NCBI GenBank assembly: GCA_002683135.1
Contig: NYSS01000026.1
Span: 33,588-97,587 of the forward strand
Direction: 5' to 3'
Source: Planctomycetota bacterium
GTDB lineage: Bacteria; Planctomycetota; GCA-002687715
Length of the DNA stretch: 64,000 bases
The position numbers and the translations under genes were made by a program. A model generated the notes under the pieces. That model was not told the DNA's origin. It searched no databases and saw nothing but the letters and a program-made list of their open reading frames with translations. Shown in pieces: positions 9,343-18,900 of the stretch. Within the stretch, counting starts at the first letter, position 1, and each line of letters begins with the position of its first letter.

Positions 9343-10662
9343 ATGGCGACCTTTGATCTTCTCTTGCGCGGTGGCACGTGCGTGACGTCGAGGGGGACGC
9401 GGGTCGCCGATGTGGGGGTCCGTGACGGCCGCGTCGCGGAGATCGGTGATCTTGCCCAGGCCGACGCGGGGGAGGTCCTTGACGCCACCGACCTCCATGT
9501 CCTGCCCGGGTGCATCGATCCGCAGGTGCATTTCCGCGAGCCTGGTTTCCCGGAAAAGGAAGACCTGGAGTCCGGCATGCGGGCGGCAGTGCTCGGCGGC
9601 GTGACGGCGATCCTGGAGATGCCGAACACCCAGCCGACGACGACGTCTCGGGAGCGAATGGAGGACAAGTTCCGTCGGGCCGCCGGTAGGGCGTGGTGCG
9701 ACTATGGATTCTTCGTCGGCGCGTCGCCTGAGAACGCGCACGAGCTCGCCGAGCTGGAGCGCATCCCCGGGTGCCCCGGGGTCAAGATCTTCATGGGGAG
9801 TTCTACGGGATCACTGCTCGTCGCGGACGACGCCGACCTCGCGCGCGTGCTCGCGAGCGGAACCCGCCGCTGCGCGGTTCACGCTGAAGACGAGGATCGG
9901 TTGAAGGCGCGCCGCACGATCGCAGAGGCTGCGGGGCACGTGCGCGCCCACCCCGAGTGGCGAGATGTCGAGTGCGCGTTCCTTGCCACGAGGCGCGTCG
10001 TCGCTCTGGCGCGGGCGGCGGGTCGTCCGCTGCACATTCTGCATGTGACCACCGCCGAGGAGATCGCCTTCCTCGCGGAGCAGAAGGACATCGCCACGTG
10101 CGAGGTCCCGCCGCAACACCTCACCTTCGTGGCGCCCGACTGCTACGAACGGCTCGGGACGCGGGTCCAGATGAACCCGCCCATTCGTGACCTTCGCCAC
10201 CAGGAAGGGCTGTGGCGGGGGATCACGGAGCGCGCTGTCGACTGCGTCGCCTCCGACCACGCTCCCCACCTCCTTGAGGAGAAGGCTCGCGTCTACCCGG
10301 AGACGCCGTCCGGCATGCCAGGGGTTCAGACGATCATCCCGTTGATGTTGCATTACGTAAACGCGGGTCAGCTCTCCCTGGAGCACATGGTCGAGCTGAC
10401 GAGCGCCGGCCCGGCGCGCATTTGGGGCATGGAGGGGAAGGGTCGACTGGAGGTGGGGGCAGACGCGGACATCACCGTCGTCGACCTGGCCTGCGCCCGC
10501 ACGGTCACGGATGACTGGATCGCGAGCAAGTGCGGGTGGACCCCGCTCGATGGCATGGAGCTGAGGGGCTGGCCAGTCGCCACCATCGTTCGGGGCAGCG
10601 TGGTGATGCGTGACGGCGAACTGCTGGGCGCGCCCATAGGCCGCCCGGCCCGGTTCGTCTAA
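9343..10662 (+). CDS. pyrC: Dihydroorotase, class I (pyrimidine biosynthesis)
   Basis: A 439-residue amidohydrolase that closes N-carbamoyl-aspartate to dihydroorotate. The metal-site residues are present in order: HFREPG (His63, Arg65), the Lys in GVKIFMGSSTG expected to be carboxylated, His in CAVHAEDE, His in LHILHVTT, and Asp in SDHAPH. NPPIRD and SGMPGVQT also fit dihydroorotases better than hydantoinases or allantoinases, although such a relative cannot be excluded. The ATG at 9343 starts the usual MxTFDLLLRGG; an in-frame ATG at 9334 with AAGGTGA close upstream is a possible alternative. It is divergent from the permease gene, which starts at 9290. Confidence 0.88.
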   Translation: MATFDLLLRGGTCVTSRGTRVADVGVRDGRVAEIGDLAQADAGEVLDATDLHVLPGCIDPQVHFREPGFPEKEDLESGMRAAVLGGVTAILEMPNTQPTTTSRERMEDKFRRAAGRAWCDYGFFVGASPENAHELAELERIPGCPGVKIFMGSSTGSLLVADDADLARVLASGTRRCAVHAEDEDRLKARRTIAEAAGHVRAHPEWRDVECAFLATRRVVALARAAGRPLHILHVTTAEEIAFLAEQKDIATCEVPPQHLTFVAPDCYERLGTRVQMNPPIRDLRHQEGLWRGITERAVDCVASDHAPHLLEEKARVYPETPSGMPGVQTIIPLMLHYVNAGQLSLEHMVELTSAGPARIWGMEGKGRLEVGADADITVVDLACARTVTDDWIASKCGWTPLDGMELRGWPVATIVRGSVVMRDGELLGAPIGRPARFV

Positions 10663-10679
10663 CGCCCCGTCACGGGGCG
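10663..10679. terminator. Hairpin between convergent genes
   Basis: A perfect 7-bp inverted repeat, CGCCCCG-TCA-CGGGGCG, directly follows the dihydroorotase stop and lies 15 bases from the end of convergent sppA. It has no T-tract on either strand, so it may be a bidirectional 3' end stabiliser rather than a true intrinsic terminator. Confidence 0.4.
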
Positions 10680-10694
10680 GTCGCCCTGCCCGGC

Positions 10695-12488
10695 TTACCG
10701 GATGCGGAGCTCGGCCGGGATCATCATCCAGGCGCGGTTCGCGCGCGGGTTGCGGAGGGCATCGAGGAGGATGCGCAGGGGGCCTTCCAACTTGAACCCG
10801 GCCTGCGACAGAATCGTGAGGCGCGTCTCTGCGCTCCTGAGGTGGGCCCCCAGCAGGCTGCCCAGGGCGCCGAGGGGGTTGCTGTCCGGCTTCGGAAAGT
10901 GGACGACGGCGTGACCAGCTCCGGCCTCGGGCTCAATGGTCGCCATCGCGGCTCCGAGTCCACCGAGGGCGTCCACCAGCCCTAGCTCCTTCGCTTGCGT
11001 GCCGGACCAGACCCGGCCGCCGGCGATCTTCAGCAGGTCTTCGCGGCTCATCTTGCGCGCCTCCAGGATGCGATCCTGGAACCGGGTGTAGACCCCGTCG
11101 ACCATGTCCTGAAGCCGGTTGAGCTGCGTGTCGCTGAGCGGAGAGAAGAGGTCGTCCATGCCCGCGGCATCCGGGTCGAGGGTGACTAGTTCCTGGTGCA
11201 CGCCAAGCGCGTCGGCGAGCTCCTTCACGTTGGGCCGCATCCCGAACACGCCGATGGAGCCGGTGATGGTTTCGGCCTCGGCGAACACCTTGCAGTCCTT
11301 CCCGATCATCGAGATGTAGTAGCCGCCGGAGGCCGCCAGGTCGCCCATGGAGACGACGGTGGGCTTCGCCTTGGCCAGGTCTCGGAGCGCGAGCAGGATG
11401 GCCTCGCTGGCGGTGGCGCTGCCTCCGGGAGAATTGACCCGGACGACGACGCCCTTCACCTTCTTGTGCTCGGCGAGCTCTCGGATGAGCGCCACGGTGG
11501 GGCCGGACACCATGGAGCCCGGGGACGCGGTCTTGCCGTCGGTGATCGTGCCGGAGAGCTGCAGGACGACCACTGAGTCCTTGCCGATCCGCATCTTGGA
11601 CGCAGTGCTGCCGCCGGACAGCAGGGACATCAGGCTGATGCCCCCCTTCTTCTCCTTCTTGCCGACGTTCTTGAACGTCGTGTCGTCGTCGGTGGCGACG
11701 GAGAATCGTGCCCCTCGCCAGGGCACGATCTCGTCGACCAGGCCGGCGGCCTTCGCCGCCTCGGCGTCGAACATGCGCCGCTTCTGCAGCGCTCTCACCT
11801 TCTCCGCCGCGAGGCCGCGTCGGGCGGCGATGCTGTTGACGATGTGGTCGTTCATGGACGTCAGCATCTTTTCGTAGTGCAGCTTCAGGTGATCGCTCAT
11901 GCGCTCGAGCAGGAATGGCTCGACGGCGCCCTTGAAGTCGCCACACCGCGTGACCTGCACCTCGACACCCAGGAGGTCCATCACGCCCTTGAAGAACATG
12001 GATCCCATCGCCGGGGATCGGAAGTCCAGCATGCCCATGTCGGCGAGGACGACCTTGTCGCACAGCATGGCGGCCCGGTAGTGGGCCATCGATGCGTTCT
12101 CGAGGTACGCGGTGGCGTGGACGCCGCGGTCGCGCAGCGCAGTGAAGGCGCGCTCCAGCTCCGTGAGCTGGGGGCCGTTGAGGCTCAGTCCGAGATCCGA
12201 CAGGTCGACAAGGATGGCCCCACCTTCCACCTTCGCGAGGTCGTCGACGAGTGTGTAGAAGGGCTTGGGTTTGCCGGTGGCCCCGAGTCCGACAAGTGAG
12301 GCGATGTCGAGCGCCGCACCCGGAAGATCCATGTACGCGCCGGACATCTTGAGCTCGTGGATGACCCGCCCCGCTTTCTTCGATCGAGGGGGCTTCGATG
12401 TCGTCGAGGCGGCGCCGTCGGACTGGGCGGGGGTCATGAGGGCGCAGAGCAGGAGCGTGGCGAGCGTGCGCATGGCGGTCGTCTCCAT
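10695..12488 (-). CDS. sppA: Signal peptide peptidase SppA, long (67K) type
   Basis: A 597-residue S49 serine protease that degrades cleaved signal peptides in the membrane. It is the duplicated long form. The N-domain supplies the general-base lysine in GDFKGAVEPF (Lys186, matching Lys209 of the E. coli enzyme) and the C-domain supplies the nucleophile in GDLAASGGYY (Ser387). The N-terminal hydrophobic segment (about residues 6-23) is a signal peptide or anchor. Two starts are plausible: ATG 12488 with AAGG seven bases upstream, used here, or ATG 12473 preceded by GGAG. Both catalytic residues are intact, so activity is expected. Confidence 0.92.
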   Translation of the reverse strand: METTAMRTLATLLLCALMTPAQSDGAASTTSKPPRSKKAGRVIHELKMSGAYMDLPGAALDIASLVGLGATGKPKPFYTLVDDLAKVEGGAILVDLSDLGLSLNGPQLTELERAFTALRDRGVHATAYLENASMAHYRAAMLCDKVVLADMGMLDFRSPAMGSMFFKGVMDLLGVEVQVTRCGDFKGAVEPFLLERMSDHLKLHYEKMLTSMNDHIVNSIAARRGLAAEKVRALQKRRMFDAEAAKAAGLVDEIVPWRGARFSVATDDDTTFKNVGKKEKKGGISLMSLLSGGSTASKMRIGKDSVVVLQLSGTITDGKTASPGSMVSGPTVALIRELAEHKKVKGVVVRVNSPGGSATASEAILLALRDLAKAKPTVVSMGDLAASGGYYISMIGKDCKVFAEAETITGSIGVFGMRPNVKELADALGVHQELVTLDPDAAGMDDLFSPLSDTQLNRLQDMVDGVYTRFQDRILEARKMSREDLLKIAGGRVWSGTQAKELGLVDALGGLGAAMATIEPEAGAGHAVVHFPKPDSNPLGALGSLLGAHLRSAETRLTILSQAGFKLEGPLRILLDALRNPRANRAWMMIPAELRIR

Positions 12489-12544
12489 CGAGGTGCCTTA
12501 CGGGACTGAAACCGTTCCCTCCATGATCGGTTACGGAGGGGGAT

Positions 12545-12581
12545 GGAGGCAACCCCTCGGATCGAGGGTTTCGCTGCCTCC
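12545..12581 (-). terminator. Strong intergenic hairpin downstream of the GYF-domain gene
   Basis: GGAGGCA (12545-12551) pairs with TGCCTCC (12575-12581), and an inner AACCC...GGGTT extends the stem. It begins 4 bases past the stop of the minus-strand gene ending at 12586. There is no long T-run. It probably marks the 3' end of that transcript just before sppA. Confidence 0.4.
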
Positions 12582-12585
12582 GGGG

Positions 12586-13446
12586 TCAGGAGCCCCGCCG
12601 CCTTCGCCGTCCGGGCGGGCGGCGGCCGCTTGCGTGGTCGCTGAGCCAGTCCTTGGAACTCCGACCCCAGACGCAGCAGATCGGGGCGACGAGGCAGACC
12701 AGCACCAGGATGAAGAGCTGGTGCGTCGCCTGGTTCGTGCCGACGAATGGTGGCGTCTCGGGGGCTTGGGCGAGCCTGATCAGGTACGGCACGGCGGCGA
12801 GCAGCGACAGGGCAGTCTGGGCGATCGGACCCCAGCCCCGCCGGCTGAGCAGGGCGAGGGCGACCGCGGCGAAGACACCGGCGATGATGAAGTCGACGAC
12901 CGCGGCGTTCTCCACGACGCTGGCGTTGGCCCAGTGGAGGTTCGTGATGTCCTGGTCGGTCTGCTCCCGTGCCAGGCGCCGGTACTGCTCGGCTTCGTTC
13001 AGGCTCATGAAGCCCAAGAAGGCTGTGAGTCCGCAGACGAGGAGGTCGCTGAGCGCCGCCGCGAGGATGGCTCCTGGCATGCCCGAGGTTCGACGTTCCC
13101 GTTTTCGTTCGGCGCGGTCCCGGGCCGTCGGTGCGGAGGCGGACGTCGACGCGGCAGGCGCTCCGGTTCGGTGGCCCAAGGCGCGGCCTGGGCGCCGCGA
13201 GGTGGGGCGCCCACCGGTGCGGCGCGCTCCCCGCGGGCGATTGCCCGCGCCCCTGGTCCGGGGCGATCGCTGGGGCGTGAGCAGCCCCTGGATGGACTCG
13301 GCGGCCACCCAGTCCGGCATGCCTTCGCACCAGATCAGGTCCTCTGCGGAGACGTCGCCGGTGCGGGCGAGGTCCTGCAGGATCTGAAAGGGGACGGGAC
13401 CGAATTGCTGGTCGCCGCGTATGTAGTGCCAGTCGTCGGTCGGCAT
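12586..13446 (-). CDS. GYF_2-domain membrane protein
   Basis: A 286-residue protein. Residues 1-60 form a GYF_2-type domain (WHYIRGDQQFGPVPFQILQ...DLIWCEGMPDWVAAESI), a fold that binds proline-rich peptides and is common at the N-terminus of bacterial membrane proteins. An Arg/Pro/Ala-rich, probably disordered, linker follows (about 61-120), then four hydrophobic helices and a basic tail. The function is unknown. It starts 12 bases after the AhpD-like selenoprotein gene on the same strand, so the two are probably co-transcribed. Confidence 0.72.
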   Translation of the reverse strand: MPTDDWHYIRGDQQFGPVPFQILQDLARTGDVSAEDLIWCEGMPDWVAAESIQGLLTPQRSPRTRGAGNRPRGARRTGGRPTSRRPGRALGHRTGAPAASTSASAPTARDRAERKRERRTSGMPGAILAAALSDLLVCGLTAFLGFMSLNEAEQYRRLAREQTDQDITNLHWANASVVENAAVVDFIIAGVFAAVALALLSRRGWGPIAQTALSLLAAVPYLIRLAQAPETPPFVGTNQATHQLFILVLVCLVAPICCVWGRSSKDWLSDHASGRRPPGRRRRRGS

Positions 13447-13458
13447 GGGGTTGAGAGG

Positions 13459-14013
13459 TTAGCTGATGCTCGTCGGTGGCGGCTCGGGATCGTCTTCGAG
13501 GTTGACGCCCAGGCCATCTGCGACGCGGTTGACGAAGGCGTAGTAGCTGGCGACTTCGCAGACGTCGAGGATGTCGCGATCCGAGAGGCCTTGGTCGCGC
13601 AGGGCCTGAACGTCTGACTCGCGGACGTCCCACGGGGCGGTCGTCAGCTTGTCGACGTACGCGAGAATGGACGCGCGACGAGCATCGAGCCCGGAGCTTG
13701 TCCAGTCAGACTCGATCCGATCTAAGAGGTCGTCGTCATTGAGCAGGCGGCGCAGACCGCGCCGATGGTGCTCGATTCAGTAACGGCACCGGTTCAGTTG
13801 GCTGACGCGTAGGGCGATCAACTCACGGTCGATCTTGCGGAGGCTCACGGTCCCGCTCATGACAGCCTCGTAGAGGCGGAAGTGGGCGTTCAGCCCCTCC
13901 GGGTGAAGGGCGTGAATTCGGAGGATGTTGTCGACGCGGCCCGTGTCCGGGTCCTCCATGCCGGCGAAGAGCCGGCCCGGGTCGCCTTGAGGTTCGTCGT
14001 TGATCCACGCCAT
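13459..14013 (-). CDS. AhpD-like peroxidase-related selenoprotein (CxxU)
   Basis: Read through one in-frame UGA (13777-13779), this is a 184-residue member of the carboxymuconolactone-decarboxylase/AhpD superfamily, close to the 'peroxidase-related enzyme' group. The usual redox motif is NxCxYCxxHH; here it reads NRCRY-UGA-IEHH, so Cys76 pairs with selenocysteine 79, followed by His82-His83. Downstream of the UGA the frame stays open for 105 codons with family-like sequence (ILAYVDKLT, LSDRDILDV, YYAFVNRVADGLGV) and ends at TAA. A GGTCT-loop hairpin sits 18 bases past the UGA. The likely job is peroxide or hydroperoxide reduction, or thiol relay. Standard callers would report only the 78-codon front piece. 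Confidence 0.88.
13741..13773 (-). promoter_or_regulatory. Bacterial SECIS element of the AhpD-like gene
   Basis: On the minus strand, directly after the UGA at 13777-13779, GAGCA pairs with TGCTC as an outer stem. CGGCGC pairs with GCGCCG as a six-bp apical stem with loop GGTCT (13754-13758). The first loop G is 18 bases past the UGA. E. coli fdhF also has a GGUCU apical loop bound by SelB. Confidence 0.85.
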
Positions 14014-14100
14014 ACGGTCTTTGTACCCGCTCGACCTGCGTTGCGCTGGGTGGAAGCAGGCGCTTCCGGCGATAGCATGGGGTCTCGACAGGAGGCCGCG

Positions 14101-14538
14101 ATGGGGCAGTTAGACAAGATCTGGGTGAAGCGCACGAAGCACGGCCCCATGGATGGCCGTGAGGCGGTCGACCTCGTGGTCGGAGAGGGAGTCGTGGGGA
14201 ACGCGGACACGGGCGGTCGTCGCCAGGTGACGGTCCTCGATGCCGCGCGCTGGGCCGAGGCGTGCGGGCGGCTCGGCCGTGATGTCGACCCGTCGTCGCG
14301 TCGGGCTAATTTTCTGGTGTCCGGGGTCGACCTGGAAGGGACCACGGGCCGGCGGCTCGCCATCGGCTCGTGTGTGGTGCTCGTGAACGGTGAGACGGTT
14401 CCGTGCGAGCCCCTCGACGCGAGCGTTCCAGGCATCAAGGCGGCCCTCCAGCAAGATTGGGCCGGGGGTGTGTACGGTCAGGTCGTCGTGGGTGGAGCGA
14501 TCGCGGTGGGCGACCCGGTTGCCTTCGAAACAGGGTGA
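14101..14538 (+). CDS. MOSC domain protein
   Basis: A 145-residue stand-alone MOSC domain, the beta-barrel fold found in molybdenum-cofactor sulfurases and YiiM-type proteins. Visible features are the opening HGPM motif, GVVGNADTGGRRQVTVL, SSRRANFLVSGVDL, and the conserved cysteine in VNGETVPCEPLD, which in the family carries or transfers sulfur. AGGAGG five bases before the ATG makes the start secure. The substrate cannot be told. The stop is 17 bases before the aminotransferase start, so the two may be co-transcribed. Confidence 0.82.
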   Translation: MGQLDKIWVKRTKHGPMDGREAVDLVVGEGVVGNADTGGRRQVTVLDAARWAEACGRLGRDVDPSSRRANFLVSGVDLEGTTGRRLAIGSCVVLVNGETVPCEPLDASVPGIKAALQQDWAGGVYGQVVVGGAIAVGDPVAFETG

Positions 14539-14555
14539 GCGCCGGGGGCAGATCC

Positions 14556-15809
14556 ATGCACAGTGATCGTTGGTTTCGGGAGATCCCCTATATGGGGGTC
14601 ATCTGGGTTGTCTCCGAGGCGTGCAAGCTCGGCTTCGAGAACGGGCACCCGGATTGGTGCAACCTGGGGCAAGGGCAGCCGGAGGTGGGCCCCATGGACG
14701 GCGCCCCGGCTCGAATCAACTCCGTGCAGATGGAGCCCATCGATCACGGGTACGGGCCCATCGGCGGCACTGACGAGTTGAGGGAGGCGGTTGCGGCGCA
14801 CTACAACCGCCTCTATCGCGTGGGCCGCAAGCCGTACACGGGGGATAACGTGAGCATCGCGTCCGGCGGGCGCCTCATGCTGTCCCGGACCTTTGCCGCC
14901 CTCGGCGCCATTCGTGTGGGCTACCAAGTGCCGGACTACACCGCGTACGAGGACATGTTCGACTATCACCGGCACCGGTTGGACCCGGTGTGCCTCGAGG
15001 CACGGGAGGCTGACGGTTTCATGATTTCTCCGTCGCGCTTCGCCGACCTGGTCAAGGAGCATGCCCTCCGTGCCCATGTCTTCAGCAACCCGTGTAACCC
15101 GACGGGGCGCGTGGTGCGTGGCGATGATCTGGACGCTTATGTCGGCGTCGCGCGCGACCAGGGGTGCCTGCTGGTGAGTGACGAGTTCTACTCACACTTT
15201 GTGTACGACGGCCCCGGGCAGCCTGCGGCCGGGCCGGTGTCTTCGGCCGCGTTCGTGGAAGACCCGGAGGAGGACCCGGTCCTCATCATCGATGGATTGA
15301 CCAAGAGCTTCCGGTATCCCGGCTGGCGCGTCGGTTGGGCGGTGGGTCCTCAGCCTCTCGTGGAGGCGCTCGGGCGCACCGCGTCGGCGATCGACGGCGG
15401 TCCGGGGCGGCCTATCCAGCGCGCCGCCGTCCAGGTCTTGGGCGAGGGGCGGGCTCGCTCGGAGACCACGGCGGTACGCGACGTGTTCTGCAAGAAGCGT
15501 GATGTGATGGTCGCGCGCTTGCGAGAGATGGGGGTCCGGGTTCCGCATGACAGCGACGCGACGTTTTACGTGTGGGGCTGCCTTGACGACCTCCCCGAAT
15601 CGCTGCGGGACGCCGACACGTTCTTTCATGAGGCGTTGGCGCACAAGGTCATGACCGTTCCGGGGCGGTTCTTCGACGTGAACCCTGGAGGTGAGCGCGA
15701 GGGGCCGTCTCCGTACCGGAGTTGGATGCGGTTCTCGTTCGGCCCCCCCATGGACAACCTGACCATGGGGCTGGACCGGCTGGAGCAGATGATCCGGGCG
15801 GTCGTGTAG
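14556..15809 (+). CDS. PLP-dependent aminotransferase, class I/II
   Basis: A 417-residue fold-type I aminotransferase. It shows the PLP environment: SNPCNPTGR for the substrate and cofactor Asn, SDEFYSHFVYD for the Asp and Tyr, and GLTKSFRYPGWRVGW with the Schiff-base lysine. The distal arginine region SWMRFSFG is near the C-terminus. Specificity is not evident; aspartate- or alanine-type amino-acid transamination is possible. The ATG at 14556 follows GGGGG, which can act as a ribosome binding site. Reading further upstream only gives a shadow of the MOSC gene. Confidence 0.85.
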   Translation: MHSDRWFREIPYMGVIWVVSEACKLGFENGHPDWCNLGQGQPEVGPMDGAPARINSVQMEPIDHGYGPIGGTDELREAVAAHYNRLYRVGRKPYTGDNVSIASGGRLMLSRTFAALGAIRVGYQVPDYTAYEDMFDYHRHRLDPVCLEAREADGFMISPSRFADLVKEHALRAHVFSNPCNPTGRVVRGDDLDAYVGVARDQGCLLVSDEFYSHFVYDGPGQPAAGPVSSAAFVEDPEEDPVLIIDGLTKSFRYPGWRVGWAVGPQPLVEALGRTASAIDGGPGRPIQRAAVQVLGEGRARSETTAVRDVFCKKRDVMVARLREMGVRVPHDSDATFYVWGCLDDLPESLRDADTFFHEALAHKVMTVPGRFFDVNPGGEREGPSPYRSWMRFSFGPPMDNLTMGLDRLEQMIRAVV

Positions 15810-15909
15810 CGGGTTCGAGCCTGCCGCCGTATCATCCGCGACTGCAATCGGGCGCGCACACCGCGCGTTCGCGAGCGGGAAGAGACGCCTCTTCCGGAGG
15901 AGCGCTTCC

Positions 15910-18900
15910 ATGGGACTGGTGAAGAGGGCTCTCGCCAACCCGTACCTCGTCGTCGTGTTCGTGCTGGCGGTGATGGTGATTGGCGTGGTCTCAGCCGCGC
16001 GGCTGCCGTCCGATTTGCTGCCGCTGTTCAAGACGCCTGCGGTGCAGGTGCTCACGCTCTACCCGGGCATGCCGCCGGAGGTGATGGAGCGGGATATCAC
16101 GTCCCGGATCGAGCGTTGGACAGGGCAAGCCGTCGGCATCGAGCGTCAGGAGGCTCGGTCCTTGCTCGGCGTGAGCGTCGTGAAGGACTTCTTCCGCGAG
16201 GACATGGACCTCAATACGGCGCTGTCCCAGGTGACATCTCTCGCGATGTCGGACACCTATTACCTGCCGCCGGGCACGGCGCCGCCCATGGTGATGCCGT
16301 TCGACCCGACGGCGTCGGTGCCGCTCTGTCTCGTCAGCGTCTCGTCGGAGACGATGACGGAGAAGCAGCTGTATGACGTGGCGTACTACGAGATGCGCAA
16401 CCGGCTGCAGTCGATCCAGGGGGTCATCGCGCCCGCGGTGTACGGCGGAGTGCCGCGCCGCATCTTCGCCTACCTGGACCGGGACCAGCTCGAAGCCCGA
16501 AACCTGTCGCCGCTCGATGTCAACCGGGCGATCCAGTCCGGCAACCCGTTCGTGCCCACCGGCTCGGTGCGCATCGGAGAGACGGAGTACTACCTGCGCG
16601 ACAACGCGATGGTCGAATCCGTGCCCGAGCTCAACGATATCCCGGTCAAGTTCGAGAACGGCCAGCCCATCTACATACGCGACGTCGGGCTCGCCCAAGA
16701 CACCAATCAGATCCAGAGCAACATCGTTCGGATCAACGGTCGTCGCCAGGTCTACATCCCGATCTATCGCCAGCCGGGGGCCAACACGCTCGAGATCGTC
16801 GATTCGGTGAAGGCCAAGTCGCAGCAGATCTTGCAGCGCATCCGACAGTTCAACCCGGAGGCGGAGGACCTGCGGCTCGACGTCGTCATGGACCAGTCGA
16901 AGTTCGTGAGGGCGTCCATAGACACGCTGCAGACGAGCGGCCTTATCGGCGCGGCCCTCGTGATGCTCGTGGTGCTGCTCTTCCTCGGCTCCATCCGGTC
17001 GACGCTGATCGTGTTGACGGCTATTCCGGTCGCCATCCTTGGTGCGTTCATCGGGCTCTTCTATACGGGCGACACGATCAACGCGATGACGCTCGGCGGT
17101 CTCTCTCTGGCCATCGGGATCCTGGTCGATCAGGCCATCGTCGTCATGGAGAACATCCAGCGGCACCTGGCCATGGGCAAGAACCGGAGGCAGGCTGCGC
17201 TTGATGGGGCCGGCGAGGTGGCGATGCCTGTCCTCGTCAGCACGTTGACGTTCATCGTCGTCTTCTATCCGGTGGTGCTGCTCTCCGGGATGGCCAAGTT
17301 TCTCTTCACGCCGTTGGCCCTGGCGGTGACGTTCGCGACGCTCACTTCCTACATCATCGCGATGACGTTCATCCCGGTGGCTGCCGCCACCTTGCTGAAG
17401 ACATCCGCTGGCGGGGGCCGCCTCGCGGGAGCGCTGTCCGGGGCATACGGGGCCCTGGCGGGCTGGACCCTCAAGCTACGCATCCCCGTGGTCCTGGCTG
17501 CCGTGGCCCTCAGCGTGGGGGCCGGGGCCGTGGTGCCCAGCCTCGGGACCGAGCTCTTCCCGCCGGTGGACGGAGGCCAGTTCACCATCTTGGTTCGCGG
17601 AGAGCTCGGCACCCGGATCGAACGGATGGAAGCGCTGGTGGCTGAGATCGAAGCGGCGGTGCAGGGCGAGGTCGGCGCGGCGGATCCGGAAGACACGGAC
17701 GGCAGCTCGGACCTGTCGTTGCTGATCTCGAATATCGGCGTTCTCTACGACTGGCCGGCCGCGTATACGCCCAACACCGGCCCGATGGATGCGTTCTTGC
17801 TGCTGCAGCTCAAGGACGATCGTAAGCAGACGGCCCAGCAGCATGCGTCGCGATTGCGAGCGGTCCTGGCGAAGAAGTTCCCGCATGTGGAGTTCGCGTA
17901 CGACACGGGTGGCATGATGACGGCGGCGTTGAACTTCGGCCTGCCGTCACCAATCGACATTCAGGTGCAGGGCTCGAAGCTGGAGGTGCTCGACGAGATC
18001 GGTCGGGCGATTCGAGACGTGGCCTCCGAGGTCGAAGGCGCGGTGGATGCGCGTGTGGCGCAGCCGTTCGATTATCCAGCGCTGCGCATCAACGTGGATC
18101 GGGTGAAGGCCGGGCAATTCGGGCTCACCCAGGAGGACGTGATCAAGAACGTCGCCGCGGCGATCAACTCTTCGGTCAACTTCGCGCCGTCCTTCTGGAT
18201 CGCCCCCAACGGCAATCACTATTTCATGGGGGTTCAGTACAAAGAGACCGAGATCGAGTCGCTGGACACGCTGTTGGATATCCCCATCACCGGTCCAGGG
18301 AGCAAGTCTGCGGTGTTGCTGCGGAGCGTGGCGACCCTGGAGGAGACGGTCACCCCGCCCATGGTCTCGCACGTGAACATCACGCGCACGGTCGATGTGT
18401 TCGTCAATGTGGAGGGTCGGGATGTGGGCTCGGTGGCGGCGGACATCAGGGAGCGCCTGGGGGAGTCCCCGTCGTTCACCGCCCTGATGGACGAGTACGA
18501 GGCCAAGGGCTACGCGTGGAGCATCTCCGGCGAGGTGGAGAGCATGCAGAAGTCGTTTGGCCAGTTCGGCACCGGACTGATCATCGCCGCGATCCTCGTG
18601 TATCTGGTCATGGTGGCGCAGTTCCGCTCTTTCCTCGTCCCGTTCGTGATCCTCTTGACGGTCCCCCTCGGGGGGGTCGGCGTCATCGGCGCGTTGTTGG
18701 TGACGGGGACTCACATGAGCATCCCAGCGTTCATGGGGCTCATCTTGATGGTAGGCATCGTCGTTCAGTATTCGATCCTGCTGGTTGAGTTCGCCGCCCG
18801 GCGTATCCGTGAGGGCGCCGAGGTGCGTGACGCGATCATCGAGGCCGCGAAGATGCGGGTGCGCCCGGTGCTCATGACTTCGCTCACCACGGTGCTGGCT

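Noticed and set aside
13777..13779. UGA as a nonsense mutation, sequencing error or reassigned sense codon
   Set aside because: Three genes show UGA precisely at a redox position with a downstream GGU-loop hairpin, while UGA ends many intact genes here (trpE, trpG, trpD, tgt). Random error or code reassignment does not fit.
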